Notes: generated from the letters alone by a model not told the origin. A DNA stretch of 64,000 nt from Nematopogon swammerdamellus (GCA_946902875.1 OX336345.1:8649395-8713394), one strand, 5' to 3'. Shown: positions 11,601 through 22,080, counted from the first letter of the stretch. Numbers and translations are program-made.

Positions 11601-14404
11601 GTACATAGAGTGCGTGAGGCCTGCCACCGCCTGCGATGTCACCTTGGTGAACTAGTTGGCCATGTGAGTGAGTGCTTCCCAACGCAAAACACGAACCAAA
11701 CGTATCTGCTTCGACCGAACTTTCATTCAGTGAGTTCGTAGCAGTCGTGATTGGTGATTGGAGCGACCAACCACCAATAGGCAGTGATTGTGTGCCGCCT
11801 ATTGGTCGTTGATCTTTTTTACGGTGCAGAATGCTTAACCTTCCTTCATTCTGCTTCGTTGTCGCCACCATAAATCAACGAATATATCAATAAAAATCTA
11901 ATAAAAGATCATTCTGAGGGAGCGTTTTGTTTTATTTTATACCTATGGTTTGTAGTGGCGGCGAAAACAGTTAATTGATTGCACTGTTTGACATTGTAAT
12001 GGCAGGTGCGAGGGATGTTGTCGCGCGGCATGCGGCTGGTGCGCGAGGGCTACGCAGCGGCGACGTGGCGCACCGGGGCGCTGCACGCGTGCCTCGTGCT
12101 GTGGTGGGAGGCGCGCGGAGCACCCGTCAGCCCGCGACCCACACACCCTGCTGCCGTGCGCGCACTGCCACCTCCGGGAGATATACTCTCCTCTTTTTAT
12201 AAGTAAGTAGGGTTCTAATGCAGTAAGCAAGATTAGAAGTCACGGTATGTGTTCGCTCACAGGCCGTATGATATGTAGGCCTTGGTGTGGTAGAATACAT
12301 CACCACATACATGATTTTGAGTTTGGTTGCCCACCTACTGGTTTCCCCATCACTGCACAATGGGCGGTGATATATTGTATGTGTGTTGTAAATTCGAAGC
12401 CTACATAGTATCGTTCCATCAGAGCTACATGAAGAGCTGAATAAAATTGGGCTAGTGCATTGGGTGGAACAGTTGCCTGTAAAAGTGGATATCTCTAAAA
12501 GTTTGCCATGAGCTAGTTAGATAAGCTCAACTGACATAACGTTATGAGGGGCTAATTACTATGCCAAGGTTCAACCAGGCGTACCTAGCACCATTGTAGC
12601 TCTTTCTCGCCCTTTTGCTGATTCTCTATTCCCTATCCTACAATTCAAAGATTATTTTTCACTGCGGTTCTTCAAATCGCAGGTTCATTAATAGGCTTTC
12701 CCCAGCGACTGGTTCGTCTACAAGCCAGAGTGACACTTCCTCAGGGGTGAAACCTGAGTCAATAAGAATCTAAATATCTAGGAATGCACATAGACCATAG
12801 ACTCACCTGGAAGGACATTTAAACAAAGAGAGATGCAATAAACATCAAGTACAGAAGTCTCTACTGGCTGCTGGGAAGGAACTCCAGATTGTCCACTGAC
12901 AATAAGTTACCAGTATACAACACAGTGCTCAAGATATGGACGTACGGCATACAGCTGTGGGGCTCTGCTAGCGAGTCAAATATCTGCTGCATACAGAGGG
13001 TACAAAACTCAATACTGAAGCAAATCTCCAATGCACCCTGGTTCATTAAAAATGAAGAGCTGCATACCCTACTCAATGTACCTACAATAAACGAAGAGAA
13101 AAAATTAATGGCGACGAAGTACAGATCCTGATTGGAACACCACCCGAACCAGCTTGCTGTCCCACTGACCATGCAGGACTATATCAGACGTCTAATAAAA
13201 AGGCGTGACATCATGGGAATTAAGAGATATCCCTAGCATCCTTCAAGAGGAGATATGCTCACAGTATCATCAGCTCCAAGCGACAAATCAACACTCAATC
13301 CATCTGCTCATAGTTGATGACTGATTGCAGATTAAACCTAAAAAAAAAAGTTTCAACCAGGCGTATCTAGCACCATTGTAGTTCTTTCTCACCCTTTTGC
13401 TGATTCTCTATTCCCTATCCTACAATTCAAACATTATCTTTCACTGCGGGTCTTCAAATCGCGGTTAATAGCCTTTCCCCAGCGACTGGTCACCCTACAA
13501 GCCAGAGTGGCACCTCCTCAGGGGTGAAAATGGCTGTACAATCAGAAGCAATGCTGTGTGAGTACAGTAAATCGCACATATTAATCTCATCACTCACTAA
13601 GCCTTTTGACTCCAATGATTCACCATTTTTATCACAAACACAATGAGTCAGTTACTCATAGATAAGTTATGTAGGTAATGATATTATCTCTTGTGTAAAT
13701 AATTTTGCTTTGTACCTACTTCTACGCTGTAAAAACAACAAACCCACCAACACCATTTATATGCATCTTTATATTATATAAAAAATAATTTGTAAATTCA
13801 CAACTTACTTCATCTGTAGTCTCGAAATTCTAAGTCTTTTTCAAAACAAACTACGTTCAGGATTGCTTGGAAATAATGTAAAGTAGAGTTAGTATTAAAA
13901 CAGGAAATTTGACGTTCCTAATGCCATCTTTCATTGTTATAAATGGAAAAAAATCCTTAATACATCCTGAGACATGTTTCGTTGTATAATATACTCGGTG
14001 TAAGATGGTGGCATAGTAGCTTCGGCTGTGTTTTTCTCTATTGCAGTATAGCCAACAATCCAAAGGAAAGTCTCCGATTCGCAACTTCTTAAAGGTTATA
14101 TTGGCTGGTCGTAGCAAGTGCTCTGGGCCCTCTTGACACCCATATTGGATTAAATAATAAAAAAATTATAAGTTTTCGAAGTTGAAAAGAATAGAATATA
14201 TTTAAACTTGAACACGATGATTGCAGGCAACTGACCGAGCTGAGTTTCCCGAATGACTCCGCGGACGTGGTGGTGAAGGAATTGCTCTGCATCCACCTAG
14301 GGCTGCTCCCGGCCACCACGGCCGTACAGCAGGCGCGCCGTCTCGCCCACACCATCCACGATGAGGCCGTCGACACTCGACCCAATCCTGCCGACTTGCT
14401 CTAA
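2683..14404 (+). CDS. Hps1: HPS1 homologue, BLOC-3 complex subunit (11 coding exons)
   Basis: HPS1 pairs with HPS4 in BLOC-3, the exchange factor for Rab32/38 in lysosome-related organelle biogenesis. Exons: 2683-2778, 3053-3205, 4380-4492, 5406-5624, 6519-6679, 7443-7578, 8275-8398, 9296-9576, 11178-11289, 12006-12202, 14227-14404. These total 1770 nt and 589 residues, with phase kept throughout. Matches to human HPS1 include MKAVLVFDN at the start, LSPIVTSQRVM (residues 55-65), HLLLYVGDKLLALYSS followed by LTPGDLILLS (about 180-209), CAPHSMHIAP (about 268-277) and YVEEFPGLVHFMLIDRTAG (429-447). The C-terminal VVVKELLCIHLGLLP corresponds to human RCYELLALHLSVIP. The protein is about 110 residues shorter than the human one. 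Losses are in the low-complexity middle and in about 45 residues between exons 3 and 4, where a SINE lies. Exon 8/9 splicing appears to be U12-type (see 9577-11177). Family assignment is firm; individual junctions are predictions. Confidence 0.9.
2880..2900 (+). repeat. Poly-G tract in Hps1 intron 1
   Basis: An uninterrupted run of about 21 G with more G-rich runs near 2932-2942 and 2994-3006. It could form G-quadruplexes and is prone to length errors in assembly. Confidence 0.8.
3941..4268 (-). repeat. SINE-A copy A1 (minus orientation)
   Basis: Body of the window's commonest SINE. Reading on the minus strand it runs from a B box-like TGGTTCGAATCCCACG through the body marker GGTAGGGTTTATCCCACC to the tail GACATCACGGATGTTGTAGG and a poly-A run. 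Most of the 5S-like head is missing. It lies in Hps1 intron 2, about 110 bp before exon 3. Confidence 0.8.
5178..5390 (+). repeat. SINE-B 3' part, abutting Hps1 exon 4
   Basis: Shares long matches with the full-length SINE-B copies at 6066-6482 and 55369-55790 (reverse strand), including CTCCTCTAGTCCAGTATA and GGAGGTGATATTGGCTGGTC, and ends in GGATTACAT plus poly-A. The tail ends about 15 nt before the exon 4 acceptor at 5405. Confidence 0.85.
5640..5800 (-). repeat. Diverged repeat related to 41215 and 46805 copies
   Basis: Contains GCGAATGCCATGCCGGC..GAT followed by CATGCCCCTTTTGAAAAACC, resembling 41280-41330 and 46890-46960 (CATGCGG..ACGCCCCTCTTGAAAAACC). Poly-T at one end suggests a retroposed element on the minus strand. 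Confidence 0.5.
5815..6062 (-). repeat. LINE 3'-end-like repeat (pair with 59570-59850)
   Basis: Ends GACCCAACCGCTCAGCGAGAGCCTC, matching GATCCAACCATCTAGCGAGAGCCTC near 59810. The inner parts share GACCC(A)AGAGAGA..CCTCC(G/A)GAC. An AT-rich block (ACATTAATAATATTTACATT) precedes it. Probably the 3' untranslated end of a non-LTR element; the family is not named. Confidence 0.5.
6066..6482 (-). repeat. SINE-B full-length copy (tRNA-derived head)
   Basis: On the minus strand the element starts near 6482 with a tRNA-like head. A box GGTGGCCGAGTGG is followed by B box GAGGTTCGAATCCGG, as in tRNA-Ser/Leu-type heads. The shared body follows, and it ends with ATGTAATCC-type sequence and poly-A (poly-T at 6069-6081 on the plus strand). 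The head end lies about 37 nt before the Hps1 exon 5 acceptor. Confidence 0.85.
7640..8030. repeat. Cluster of CTATTCGCAGGT inverted motifs
   Basis: The 12-mer CTATTCGCAGGT or close variants occurs at about 7657, 7788 and 8000, and its reverse complement (CCTGCGAATAG) at about 7756, 7971 and 8013. Part of the region also holds a copy of the AACCAGGGTTAA element (7838-7925). This looks like several nested copies of a short inverted-repeat element in Hps1 intron 6. Confidence 0.6.
7838..7925. repeat. Hairpin element with AACCAGGGTTAA end (copy 2)
   Basis: AAATAACCAGGGTTAA, AATTACTG, then TTTAACCTTAACCTAA and GAGGCGGCGCATGTCGTTTTT. Same order as the reverse strand of 2070-2240 but without the inner hairpin. 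Confidence 0.55.
8919..8990 (+). repeat. One end of the CAGTRCCCGGCAGTAAATA foldback family
   Basis: TA then CAGTATCCGGCAGTAAATAT, followed by GACAATCCGGTTGTAGAGCG near 8967. Both stretches are shared with the complete foldback at 48803-48988. The other end was not found, so this is a truncated copy in Hps1 intron 7. Confidence 0.6.
9738..9835 (-). repeat. RTE-like LINE 3' fragment (short)
   Basis: CAGTGAGTCAGTCAGCATG..GCGTCCACTGCTGGA and CCTTCAGCGGTGCGGAACC match the larger minus-strand LINE fragments at 24515-24930 and 33018-33245. It lies in the predicted U12 intron. Confidence 0.75.
10603..10810 (+). repeat. E-family repeat, copy 1
   Basis: Starts TACTTAAAAAGAATAGCCCC and CATGTCGTAAAAGGCGAC, contains the inverted motif CGGTGTTGTGCT..AGCACAACACCG, and ends AGGATACAGCGTGTTGTATG with TATGTA-type repeats. 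Same order as 28490-28833. Confidence 0.75.
11334..11510. repeat. Dispersed repeat shared with 27424-27590
   Basis: CAGATTACTTAATAGTTACTTC..AACAGATAAATCACTCCAT, then ..GCGTGCGAAAATGTACC and TTGCAGCTGCGCGCAG occur in the same order and spacing in both copies. The class is unknown. This copy is in Hps1 intron 9. Confidence 0.7.
11640..11740 (-). repeat. Degenerate SINE-A fragment
   Basis: GTGAGTGCTTCCC..AACACGAACC..GCTTCGACCGAACTTTCATTCAGTG keeps the order of the SINE-A body in minus orientation, with many changes. Confidence 0.45.
12563..13533 (+). repeat. LINE fragment flanked by about 190-bp direct repeats
   Basis: About 12566-12754 and 13352-13530 are direct repeats (TCAACCAGGCGTA.CTAGCACC .. 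CCCCAGCGACTGGT .. CTACAAGCCAGAGTG.CAC). Between them, 12770-13340 on the plus strand encodes a broken jockey-type reverse transcriptase C-terminal region, for example KIWTYGIQLWGSASESN near 12930-12980 and a decayed YLGMHIDHRLTWKD just upstream. There are stop codons and frame breaks, so it is dead. It lies in Hps1 intron 10. Confidence 0.7.
13985..14165 (+). repeat. SINE-B 3' part upstream of Hps1 last exon
   Basis: GTAAGATGGTGGCATAGTAGC, TTGCAGTATAGCCAACAATCC and GGTTATATTGGCTGGTCG match the SINE-B body, ending in ATTGGATTAAAT and A-rich tail. It ends about 60 nt before the exon 11 acceptor at 14226. Confidence 0.75.
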
Positions 14405-14486
14405 TTCCACAACCAACTTATATAGCAAGACCAACTGTTGATATATTTGGGCAAATGTAATCTGTGTACTGCCAATTTTGTATCTC

Positions 14487-14492
14487 AATAAA
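14487..14492 (+). terminator. Polyadenylation signal of Hps1
   Basis: Canonical AATAAA 83 nt after the Hps1 stop codon. It is the first such hexamer downstream, so a short 3' UTR is likely. Confidence 0.65.
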
Positions 14493-15767
14493 AGGGAACT
14501 AAAGGAAAACCTTCCTTGTTTAAGGTTCGAACATAGAAGAACGATGTGTTGAACAAATTCCGAGGACATAGTGGTGTATGCTCGATACATTATTATAATT
14601 TGGATTATTTTTTAATTAATAAATAATTTTGTTTAGCTATTTACATTCCACAGACAAAAATAAATATCAGTGTATTTTCTTAATTAGAAATCTTCCATTC
14701 CTTAATGTTTTTCACTTTCATTCTTCCAGGGATTTGACAAGATTTACTAGGAGGCATAGAAGACAAATTTGCTTGTCATATTATTGTAGTTATACAAAGT
14801 ATTACTTTTGTTAAGTACAATTTAATTGAAAATTTATTGTTATTTGATGAATATTTAATAGATAGGTACGTCGTAGTCTTAAGATCTATGTATTTCAATA
14901 TACGTTGTTTACACTGTTATAACTTAAACCCTTGGCTTCTCAAATATTTAATATGCTTAAAATAAAACATAATATTTATTTTATTTAGGAAAGAAGAGCT
15001 AGGTACCAATATGACGTGACCGATTTGCGGGGATGGAGGGGTGAATACACCCTGCCACGTGGTATTTCAAAATATAGTTTATAAAGAATAAAAAAACACA
15101 GCGGCGGTCTGAGAAACACAACAATCGCTTCGGTAGAATGGACCGGCACTGTTTTTCCTAAGAACTCGACGTGCACTGTTCAATTACACCAAAAAGTATT
15201 TGCCTGGTCACATTCAAAAGTGAAAATACAACTGTTGATGCTTAACCCACATAAATACATTGAAAAGCAGCAAGTTGTGTCATACCACGTGAAAACTGTG
15301 GGGGGAGGGGGGCCGATCCAAAAGTGGCCTAAAATCGGTCACGTGGAATGGGTACATTCCCTTACTATGTTAGGTTGTCTACGAGTCCTATAACAGCCAC
15401 GAGGCCACTTGAAACTGTATTATGATAATTCCTTGTTCTTCCATTAAAATACCAATGTTAAGGAAAAGCAACTTTCTACAAGTTCAGAAAATAATTTGAA
15501 ACAATATTGTATTATTTGTTATTATATATATTTAAAGTAAGACATTAAAGAAATCATTGTTGTAGTATTATATCTATAATAAACTTGGCTTGGCATTTTA
15601 CTCTACAAGTATTGGTAAACAGAAAATATAAAGTAAAGATACTGAGAAGATCTTTTATTTTAATATAATATTTCACACCAAGGTAATAAGTCGGGAGTCA
15701 TGGGTCAATGGGATTTGCCATAAATTATGGTGAGCTCTGAGTGAAGATGGGGTGGGCTGGAATGTGG

Positions 15768-15800
15768 TAAAATCATATCATACGATATGATATGATTTTA
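15768..15800. repeat. Perfect 15-bp palindrome
   Basis: TAAAATCATATCATA (15768-15782) and its exact reverse complement (15786-15800) are separated by CGA. Confidence 0.8.
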
Positions 15801-16366
15801 CTAGGTGCATTGCACCTTGAGTCGGTCCGTATTCCATCTAAAGTCGGTCACCGAATGAACATTTCTCACTGATTTACGGGGCTTGTTGGGTCGGTTCTGT
15901 CCCTTATAATCTCAACTCTGCCTATTTTCTAGCTGCGTGGGAAACTATTTCCTAGCTGCGTAGTGTTTAGAGAAACACGAAGCAACATCGTGATTGTCGC
16001 CATAAGCATATAATATCAGAATTATCCGAGTACGAACGCACAAAAGTTATTTAGTGCAGGTACAATGTATCCACAAATTTATCAAAACAAATATTTTCGA
16101 ATAATTAAAACCATTTTAGTAGAAAACAAAATCTAATAAAGAGTGTAAACCATTTATTGTTTCAAGGCTAAGAGGTGATTTGACAATAAGCATATCTCGT
16201 AAAATATCAACTTAGTTTATTTCAAATTATTTATGAAGAAAAAAAAAAAAAATTTATGATTGTATTTTATATATTTATAGATTAATAATATTATTGTTGA
16301 AATGTCAAGACTTATAGGAATTGTGTTGGTTGTTTCACCCACCAAAGTTTCTGAGTATCTCATGTA

Positions 16367-16782
16367 CAGTAGAGCCGCGCTAGTTCGATGCTAAATCCGA
16401 CGATCGCGGTTATCTGATCGATCAGAAATTTCTAAATCCTCCCTGCACCCATGACCACCCCCATATTGTTTTACTGCGCTTCCTTAGTTCGCCCACACTC
16501 ATAGCCCTGAGCGCATGTGATAACTTTCGCCAATTGATCTGGAATGTTCTGCGTAGTGAGAGTTTCTTGCGTAAATTTGGTTTAACTAAATTTAAAAAAA
16601 TTTAAATTTGGTCGTGAAGATGTAACATTGACTTAACAGAACCAATATGAAGTGATTGAAATAAGGCCCAAACATTGCAAAGAAATTCGAGATTGGGAAA
16701 CGACTGTGCATAGAATAGGTCCCATACTATAATTCAAACTCCCCTGTGTTTTTTAGCGGAACGGATTAGCACAGCTCTACTG
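16367..16782. mobile_element. Non-autonomous pogo/Tigger-like element
   Basis: Terminal inverted repeats CAGTAGAGCCGCGCTAGTTC at the left and, read on the other strand, CAGTAGAGCTGTGCTAATCC at the right. Both ends are flanked by TA, the target of Tc1/mariner/pogo elements. The TIR pattern CAGTRGAGC resembles pogo-type ends. The 416-bp interior has no open frame for a transposase. Confidence 0.65.
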
Positions 16783-18921
16783 TACTTACAAGACTTGCAT
16801 GAAGGTTGAAAAATTAATAAATTATTTTTTTATTATTTATTAATTTTAAAAAATCCATCATAAAAAAACGTGCCAACTCTTTGCTTTTTCGTGGACATAT
16901 TATCGTAATCTATTTGTGAATGCAAACCATAGTTATGAAAAATAATCAAATTTGTTTGTACAAGTATTTAATTTTCGAAATAATTTGTATTTATCGTCAT
17001 ACATTAATTAATTAAATTTCTGGAGATGTTTTAAAATATATAGGCCATTTCTGAAAAGATAATAATAAACCTCAACAATTTTGTTTTAAACTATTTACAA
17101 AATAAAGTCATAACACATGTCCCACAGTATGTCAATGTTTCACTTAAGACATTCACGAGCACTCCACCAAACTCCATTCGTAAATCCAAAACCGGACGGA
17201 TTATTTCACTCTGGCAACAGGCGAAAAATCTCTCATAAATGAAGTTTGGTCGCATTCATAATAGACAAGACCTGATTTTACATTCTGTATTTTGATATAA
17301 TATTGTAGACAGCAGGGGCGTGCATCACATAGAGGCAGAAAAGCACTGCCTACCCTGAGTATAGTCCGAATTCCATCCACCCAAACAATCTAATTAAAAC
17401 GTATAGAACTATTCGACTTCACTAAAAAACTAATAATTTAAAATTTGCTGCGCCCTCAGCACTCAAGTGTCTCGCTGTCGCGCACTGCGCCCGTCAGCGC
17501 GGACGCAACGCCGCCACGGCCCCTCGGAGAAGGCAGAAAACACGACTACCTGGTGGTCACTCACACTATTACTCAAATCCTGCGTAGTAATCCGTAGTAT
17601 ACGCTGGAATTGTGCATTTGTATGCGTGTTTCGATGCGCGATTTAGTAGGCCAGGGCAGGACTGCCTTTCACTAACACCACAACAATGTCTCGTAACGTA
17701 GGTGTAGCTGGCTGGTCTAGCATCGTTCCTGCGTGAGATTCGGCTGTGCACTTGACAACACGACTCAACCCGAACGACACACATACGAACACAAGTACTA
17801 TGCATGGATTGTGTAGAATTACACTGTATGTGTCGCTCGCCTAATTGACGGTTTAATTTTGAATTTGTATTTCGGTGTTTTAGCAGACTCGATCTCGATA
17901 ACTTGTGAGTACCCGTGAGTGCGTTTAATAGTGTTTTTCTCATAAAAGTAGAATGGACGATCTGGAATGTCAAGTGTGTGGTCTGATATGTTTGATAAAG
18001 TTAATACATTTATGTTTTTCAAGCAAAAATAGTATCAATCGGCCGGCCCACAGCCGAAATTGAGCTCACCCAAAAGAAAGGTACCAATCTCCGCCATTTC
18101 AACAAGCATTATTACAGTAAATTTTCTTGGTTGGCTGGTTCGAAATGCAGTAATCGATAGGCATTGAAAAAAAAATTATCTGGTTGAACATTTTCATGTG
18201 GACATGATGATGTGACAGATAAAAAGCACGCTAATAATGGAAGGGTAAGAGAAATACAATTTAACTTGTTTTTAAATCCCCTAAGTACTTAGTTTGAATC
18301 TTCATGCCTGCCTACCCGGTCTCGAATGTAGTATGATAGTACAGCTTAGCAAGCTCATAGAAAATCAAATTTACAGGTGCCATTATTGGGTTCTGGGGTG
18401 CACAAGCGTTTTGCTGGCACTTAACTAATATGGACCCGGGGCGATTGAGTTGTTAGGGAAATGTTTTCGATAAGAAGTCGGACTACATCTCTGCGTTAGT
18501 CCGGCGCGCCATATGTTGTGCTTCCCATAAAAAAACAAAAGTTATTGATTTTTTAAATTCAAAGTCTTGATCTATTTTATTTACATACAGACACTTGAAA
18601 ACTATTTCATTCCATTCCACCTCGGATTAATCCGATGATCTGTCCATGCTGAGCGATCCGAAGATCTGCTATCTGTAGCGGCTGAATAAAAACAAATTAT
18701 GATACGCGGAGTGTCCGTGAGTGGGTCAAAATTGGAAGTTGACAACTCCACTTGACAGACGTCCAATAGAGTTCTCATGAGTGTCCTCAACTAACATTTT
18801 AAAAACTTAATTCAACAGATGCCAGAGAGCATGTACTTACTATAATAAATTGTGTGTGAGACTAATATACATTTTAAAGGATTGGCAAACACATTTCAAA
18901 GATGAAGGAATTTTTTTGGAA

Positions 18922-18927
18922 TTTATT
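18922..18927 (-). terminator. Polyadenylation signal of Abraxas
   Basis: AATAAA on the minus strand 53 nt after the stop codon at 18980-18982. Another lies at 18576-18581. Confidence 0.6.
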
Positions 18928-18979
18928 TCCAATAGAGTAAGCGTTCAATAAATGAATGTTAAGTAAGGCACATGTGGGA

Positions 18980-20966
18980 TTAGTACTCGGGGGAACTGTC
19001 ACCGACACACTTCACTCGATCGTTCACGGCCACCGCTTTCTGTCGCGGTTGCTTTTCCATCTCCACGTCCAACACGATCAGGTCGTCCGATATCGTGTTC
19101 ACTTTCTGAAAATTCAAGTTCACTGTAAAAAAAATATTTTTACTAACTCATGTACTTACATAAGTTTATTGTCTATACAAATGGGATTTCTATCAGCTTA
19201 TATTACACTAATGTAATAAAGATCAAGTCTGTTATGTACTCTACTGTGAATGGCTCGTTGTTGAATAGATTGCAAGGTTAAAAGAAGGTACTCGAAGGAT
19301 CCCTTCCAAAGATTGCTGCAAGATAATTATCATCACCGGCCTTACTTGTGCTTTATAAAGTGTAAGCAAGTGGACCGGCGTGAATCGCCGACATCGGTAT
19401 AAGATCCCTAATTTTCAGGCTCATTGGACTCTATGAACGATAAAAATGTAATGTTCCTGGACACCTCTATACCCAGGAGGCCCATAAGACGATTGTTAGA
19501 CTAGGCTGCCCTGGAAAGTAGCTTGGAGAGGAAACAGATCAGCCTTAGTAGAAAAGGTGCAAGCTTGCGTCTTGGCTACGTTGAAGTAGACAAGTTCTCC
19601 TTACCCCAGAGGATACTTTTCGAGAACTAGGTCATCCTGAGCAACAGTGCTGCGTCTTGCATGTGCAGCTGAAACCTCTGCTCCCTTCCATCCTTTAGTG
19701 TTTTTTTTTTTTGGCTAAAAGGAAAATAGATTACAAAACCTTTTTTGGATTTTGTCTTTTTCATATAAATAAACAAAGATTTAGCGAGCGCAAAGGTTAA
19801 ATAAACATGAAATTGAATACTCACACTGCTCGATACGGAAGTTTCTGCTTTTGCTGAACTTTTCAATGCAGCTGCATAATTCTTAGTGGTGGTGTACGGG
19901 AGGACGGGGCTCGGCGCACGCTCGATCTCCTTCCGCTCCACGATCTCCACCTCGTCCGAGTCGGAGGCGCGGTCCGTCAGGTACTGTGAGAAGCGAGCGA
20001 GGTCGCAGTCGGCGGGCGTGGCGAGAGCAGCGGCGCAGATCTCCGCCATCTCCTTCTCGCGCGCGGCGAGGTCGCGCTGCATACGCTTCTCTGCCGCCGC
20101 CTGCACCTCCGCGCAGTGTCGCTCCGCCATGATGGTGCTCATCTGCCGAACCTCCGCCTCCAGCTCGCGGATCACCTTCTCTGTGACGACGGCCGCGCGG
20201 GCCTCCTTCAGCAGCCGTGCATCCATCGCCACCTGGATCCTCTGGACAGCATTCGCCGAGTCGTCGCGCACATTGTTCTCGCGCACGATGCTGCTGAACA
20301 CACCGTACGGCGACCGGCGGTGCGGCTTGCGGTAGCCGGACAGCTTCTCGCCGAGATTAGGCGTCGAATCCTCGACGTGCTCGTACGCGTTCATACAGTT
20401 TATCTTGCCGAAGCGATAGCAGAACGTGTGCGTGGAAGCCACGGATGACTCCTTGCTCGTCACGTTGCACAGCACGAAATTCCTTCTGCTGTGATTACGC
20501 TCGAAGTAGCGCTGCAGGCCGCGCGTCACCATCTTGTCGCGCAGAGTCGGCTTGAGGCTGTTGCCGCGCCGATATTTGTACCAACCCACCACCTCGGCCG
20601 CAGAGCTCGCGAGCAACTCGGCCACGCGATCATCGCACACGCGCCCGCTCGCGCGGTACACTTGCGCGATCGCTGGCAGGGGTAGAACCGTGCGCACCAC
20701 GATCTCCGTGTCAAGCCGCGATCTGTCGCTCTGCGCGTCGGAAATGTGTGAGGTCACCTCCGAGGTGACGTCGCCCAGAAGAAATCCTTCCTGTGACAAC
20801 AAACTGTTCTCAATACCATTCTATCGTTGAAACAGATTCACCTTTGCATTATGAGACCCTTATTCACATTCGCATTGCTCACCTGTCCGTGCTGCGACTG
20901 GGCGCACTCATACAGCAAAAACGAGAGAGCGGTGCCGCTCAGCGACACCTTCTCCGTAAACGCCAT
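18980..20966 (-). CDS. Abraxas: Abraxas/FAM175 family scaffold of BRISC / BRCA1-A complex
   Basis: Abraxas proteins are catalytically dead MPN partners that dimerise with the K63-specific deubiquitinase BRCC36. Exons: 20883-20966 (ATG at 20964-20966), 19825-20790 and 18980-19105; all junctions are phase 0 (donors GTGAGC and GTGAGT, acceptors CACAG and TTCAG), giving 391 residues against about 410 in vertebrates. EGFLLGDV (29-36) and VVGWYKYRR (95-103) match human EGFLLGEV and VIGWYRFRR. At the JAMM site both zinc-binding His positions are replaced (K100, R102), while an Asp stands at the third position (D113), as expected of the pseudo-enzyme. PNLG (172-175) is conserved. Residues about 208-285 form a long charged helix or coiled coil, as in the family. 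The last exon (351-391) has DDLIVLDVEME (357-367) and ends DSSPEY. Whether it serves a nuclear or a cytosolic complex cannot be told from sequence. Confidence 0.9.
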
Positions 20967-20992
20967 TTTTCGGAATGTCAGCTCAGCAGGCA

Positions 20993-21902
20993 AGCAGTGT
21001 TGCCAACTCTTATCTAGCTCGCCCACCAGATGCGCCAGTCGAAACCACCAGAATTTCCCCAGATTTTTAGAAATACCCAAAAATAAATAAAAATATTATA
21101 AAAATCTAACCCTAGAGTTGAAGGCGGTCGGTTATTTTTCCTTGCTTTAGCACCGCCTTCAACTCTAGGGTTCGATTTTTTTTTATTTCATACATTTTTA
21201 TATGATTTTTATATTTTTTGAAATAGTTTTTTATTTCACAGTTTTTTTTAAGTATTTTATTGGTATTAATGTACTCGGCGGAATCGCTCGGCCTTCGGCC
21301 TCGCGATTCCGCCTCGCTTTCCAATCCGATCGTGACCAAATTGAAATGAGACCACAAGGGAGGCACTGGCTTTAAAAAATTTTTTTTTTTCAAAATCTCT
21401 TCAGCCAGTCGAAAGTTCTGAGGTAACAAACATTCCGGTTTTTGAGGCTGTGTCTGCTCTTCAGAATAATGAAAAACCGGACAAACGTCCTTTTCAGGAT
21501 CTTCAATTAAGAGAATAAATACGATCATTTCCAAACAGATCAATTTAGTATACATGATAATTATTATCACTGCAATCACAGGACAGATGGTTGCATACAA
21601 AATAATATTACTAAAATAACAATTTGAGATTAGTTTTCTTCTGAAGAAGAAAGCGTCTCAGCTTCTTCGCATGGAATGGGTGCAGCATAAACACATTTGG
21701 TTCCAATTTTGTTTAACAGATCCTTGGGGAAAGTGTATGTACGTGTTGCATCGATTTAAACACAAAATTTTTTGCACAACCACTAAACAAATCTGATCAA
21801 ACCACCATACTCAGCACTAGACCCTAGATCGCAAATTTGGCCACCAGACGGGATTCCAAACCACCAGATCTAGTGGCGCTAGCACTAAGTTGGCAACACT
21901 GA
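20993..21902. repeat. Region bounded by inverted AGTGTTGCCAACT
   Basis: AGTGTTGCCAACT at 20995-21007 has its reverse complement at about 21887-21899, and CCACCAGA-type motifs repeat inside both ends. The middle has a perfect hairpin (21108-21172) and a minus-strand open frame at 21112-21600 (162 codons) whose product I do not recognise. A further minus-strand stretch near 21635-21750 reads FPKDLLNKIGTKCVYAAP then EETLSSSEEN-like residues, also unrecognised. It may be a decayed element lying over the Abraxas promoter. Confidence 0.4.
21108..21172. repeat. Perfect 21-bp hairpin upstream of Abraxas
   Basis: 21108-21128 (AACCCTAGAGTTGAAGGCGG plus T) pairs base for base with 21152-21172 around a 23-nt loop. 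It lies about 140 bp upstream of the Abraxas start codon. Confidence 0.75.
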
Positions 21903-22080
21903 AGCAAGGCAGGCAGACAGGCAGGCAGAGTGGATGGAAGGAATGAATGAATGACAGCGCAGTCAAGCACAGACATGACAAGTTGATGAACGAACGACCG
22001 GTCCGCCACCTCAAAGACCTGCTCGATTCTGCAACCTACTCCTTTATCTCCTTTCGACAAACTTCGGCTCGAAGGAGGAA

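Larger units (their letters stand above)
14493..18921. other. Spacer between convergent Hps1 and Abraxas
   Basis: AT-rich DNA without a supportable gene. It holds a perfect palindrome at 15768-15800, a pogo-like element at 16367-16782 and a small GC-rich patch at 17450-17530. The sequence CAGGGGCGTGCATCAC at about 17313 resembles a hAT terminal repeat but no partner end was found. Confidence 0.5.

Noticed and set aside
17313..17360. hAT end CAGGGGCGTGCATCAC
   Set aside because: No matching inverted end or 8-bp duplication was found within a plausible distance.
21112..21600. 162-codon minus-strand open frame with a hydrophobic start
   Set aside because: No family recognised, it ends within the perfect hairpin arm, composition is AT-rich and it lies in a likely repeat. 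Mentioned only inside the repeat entry.
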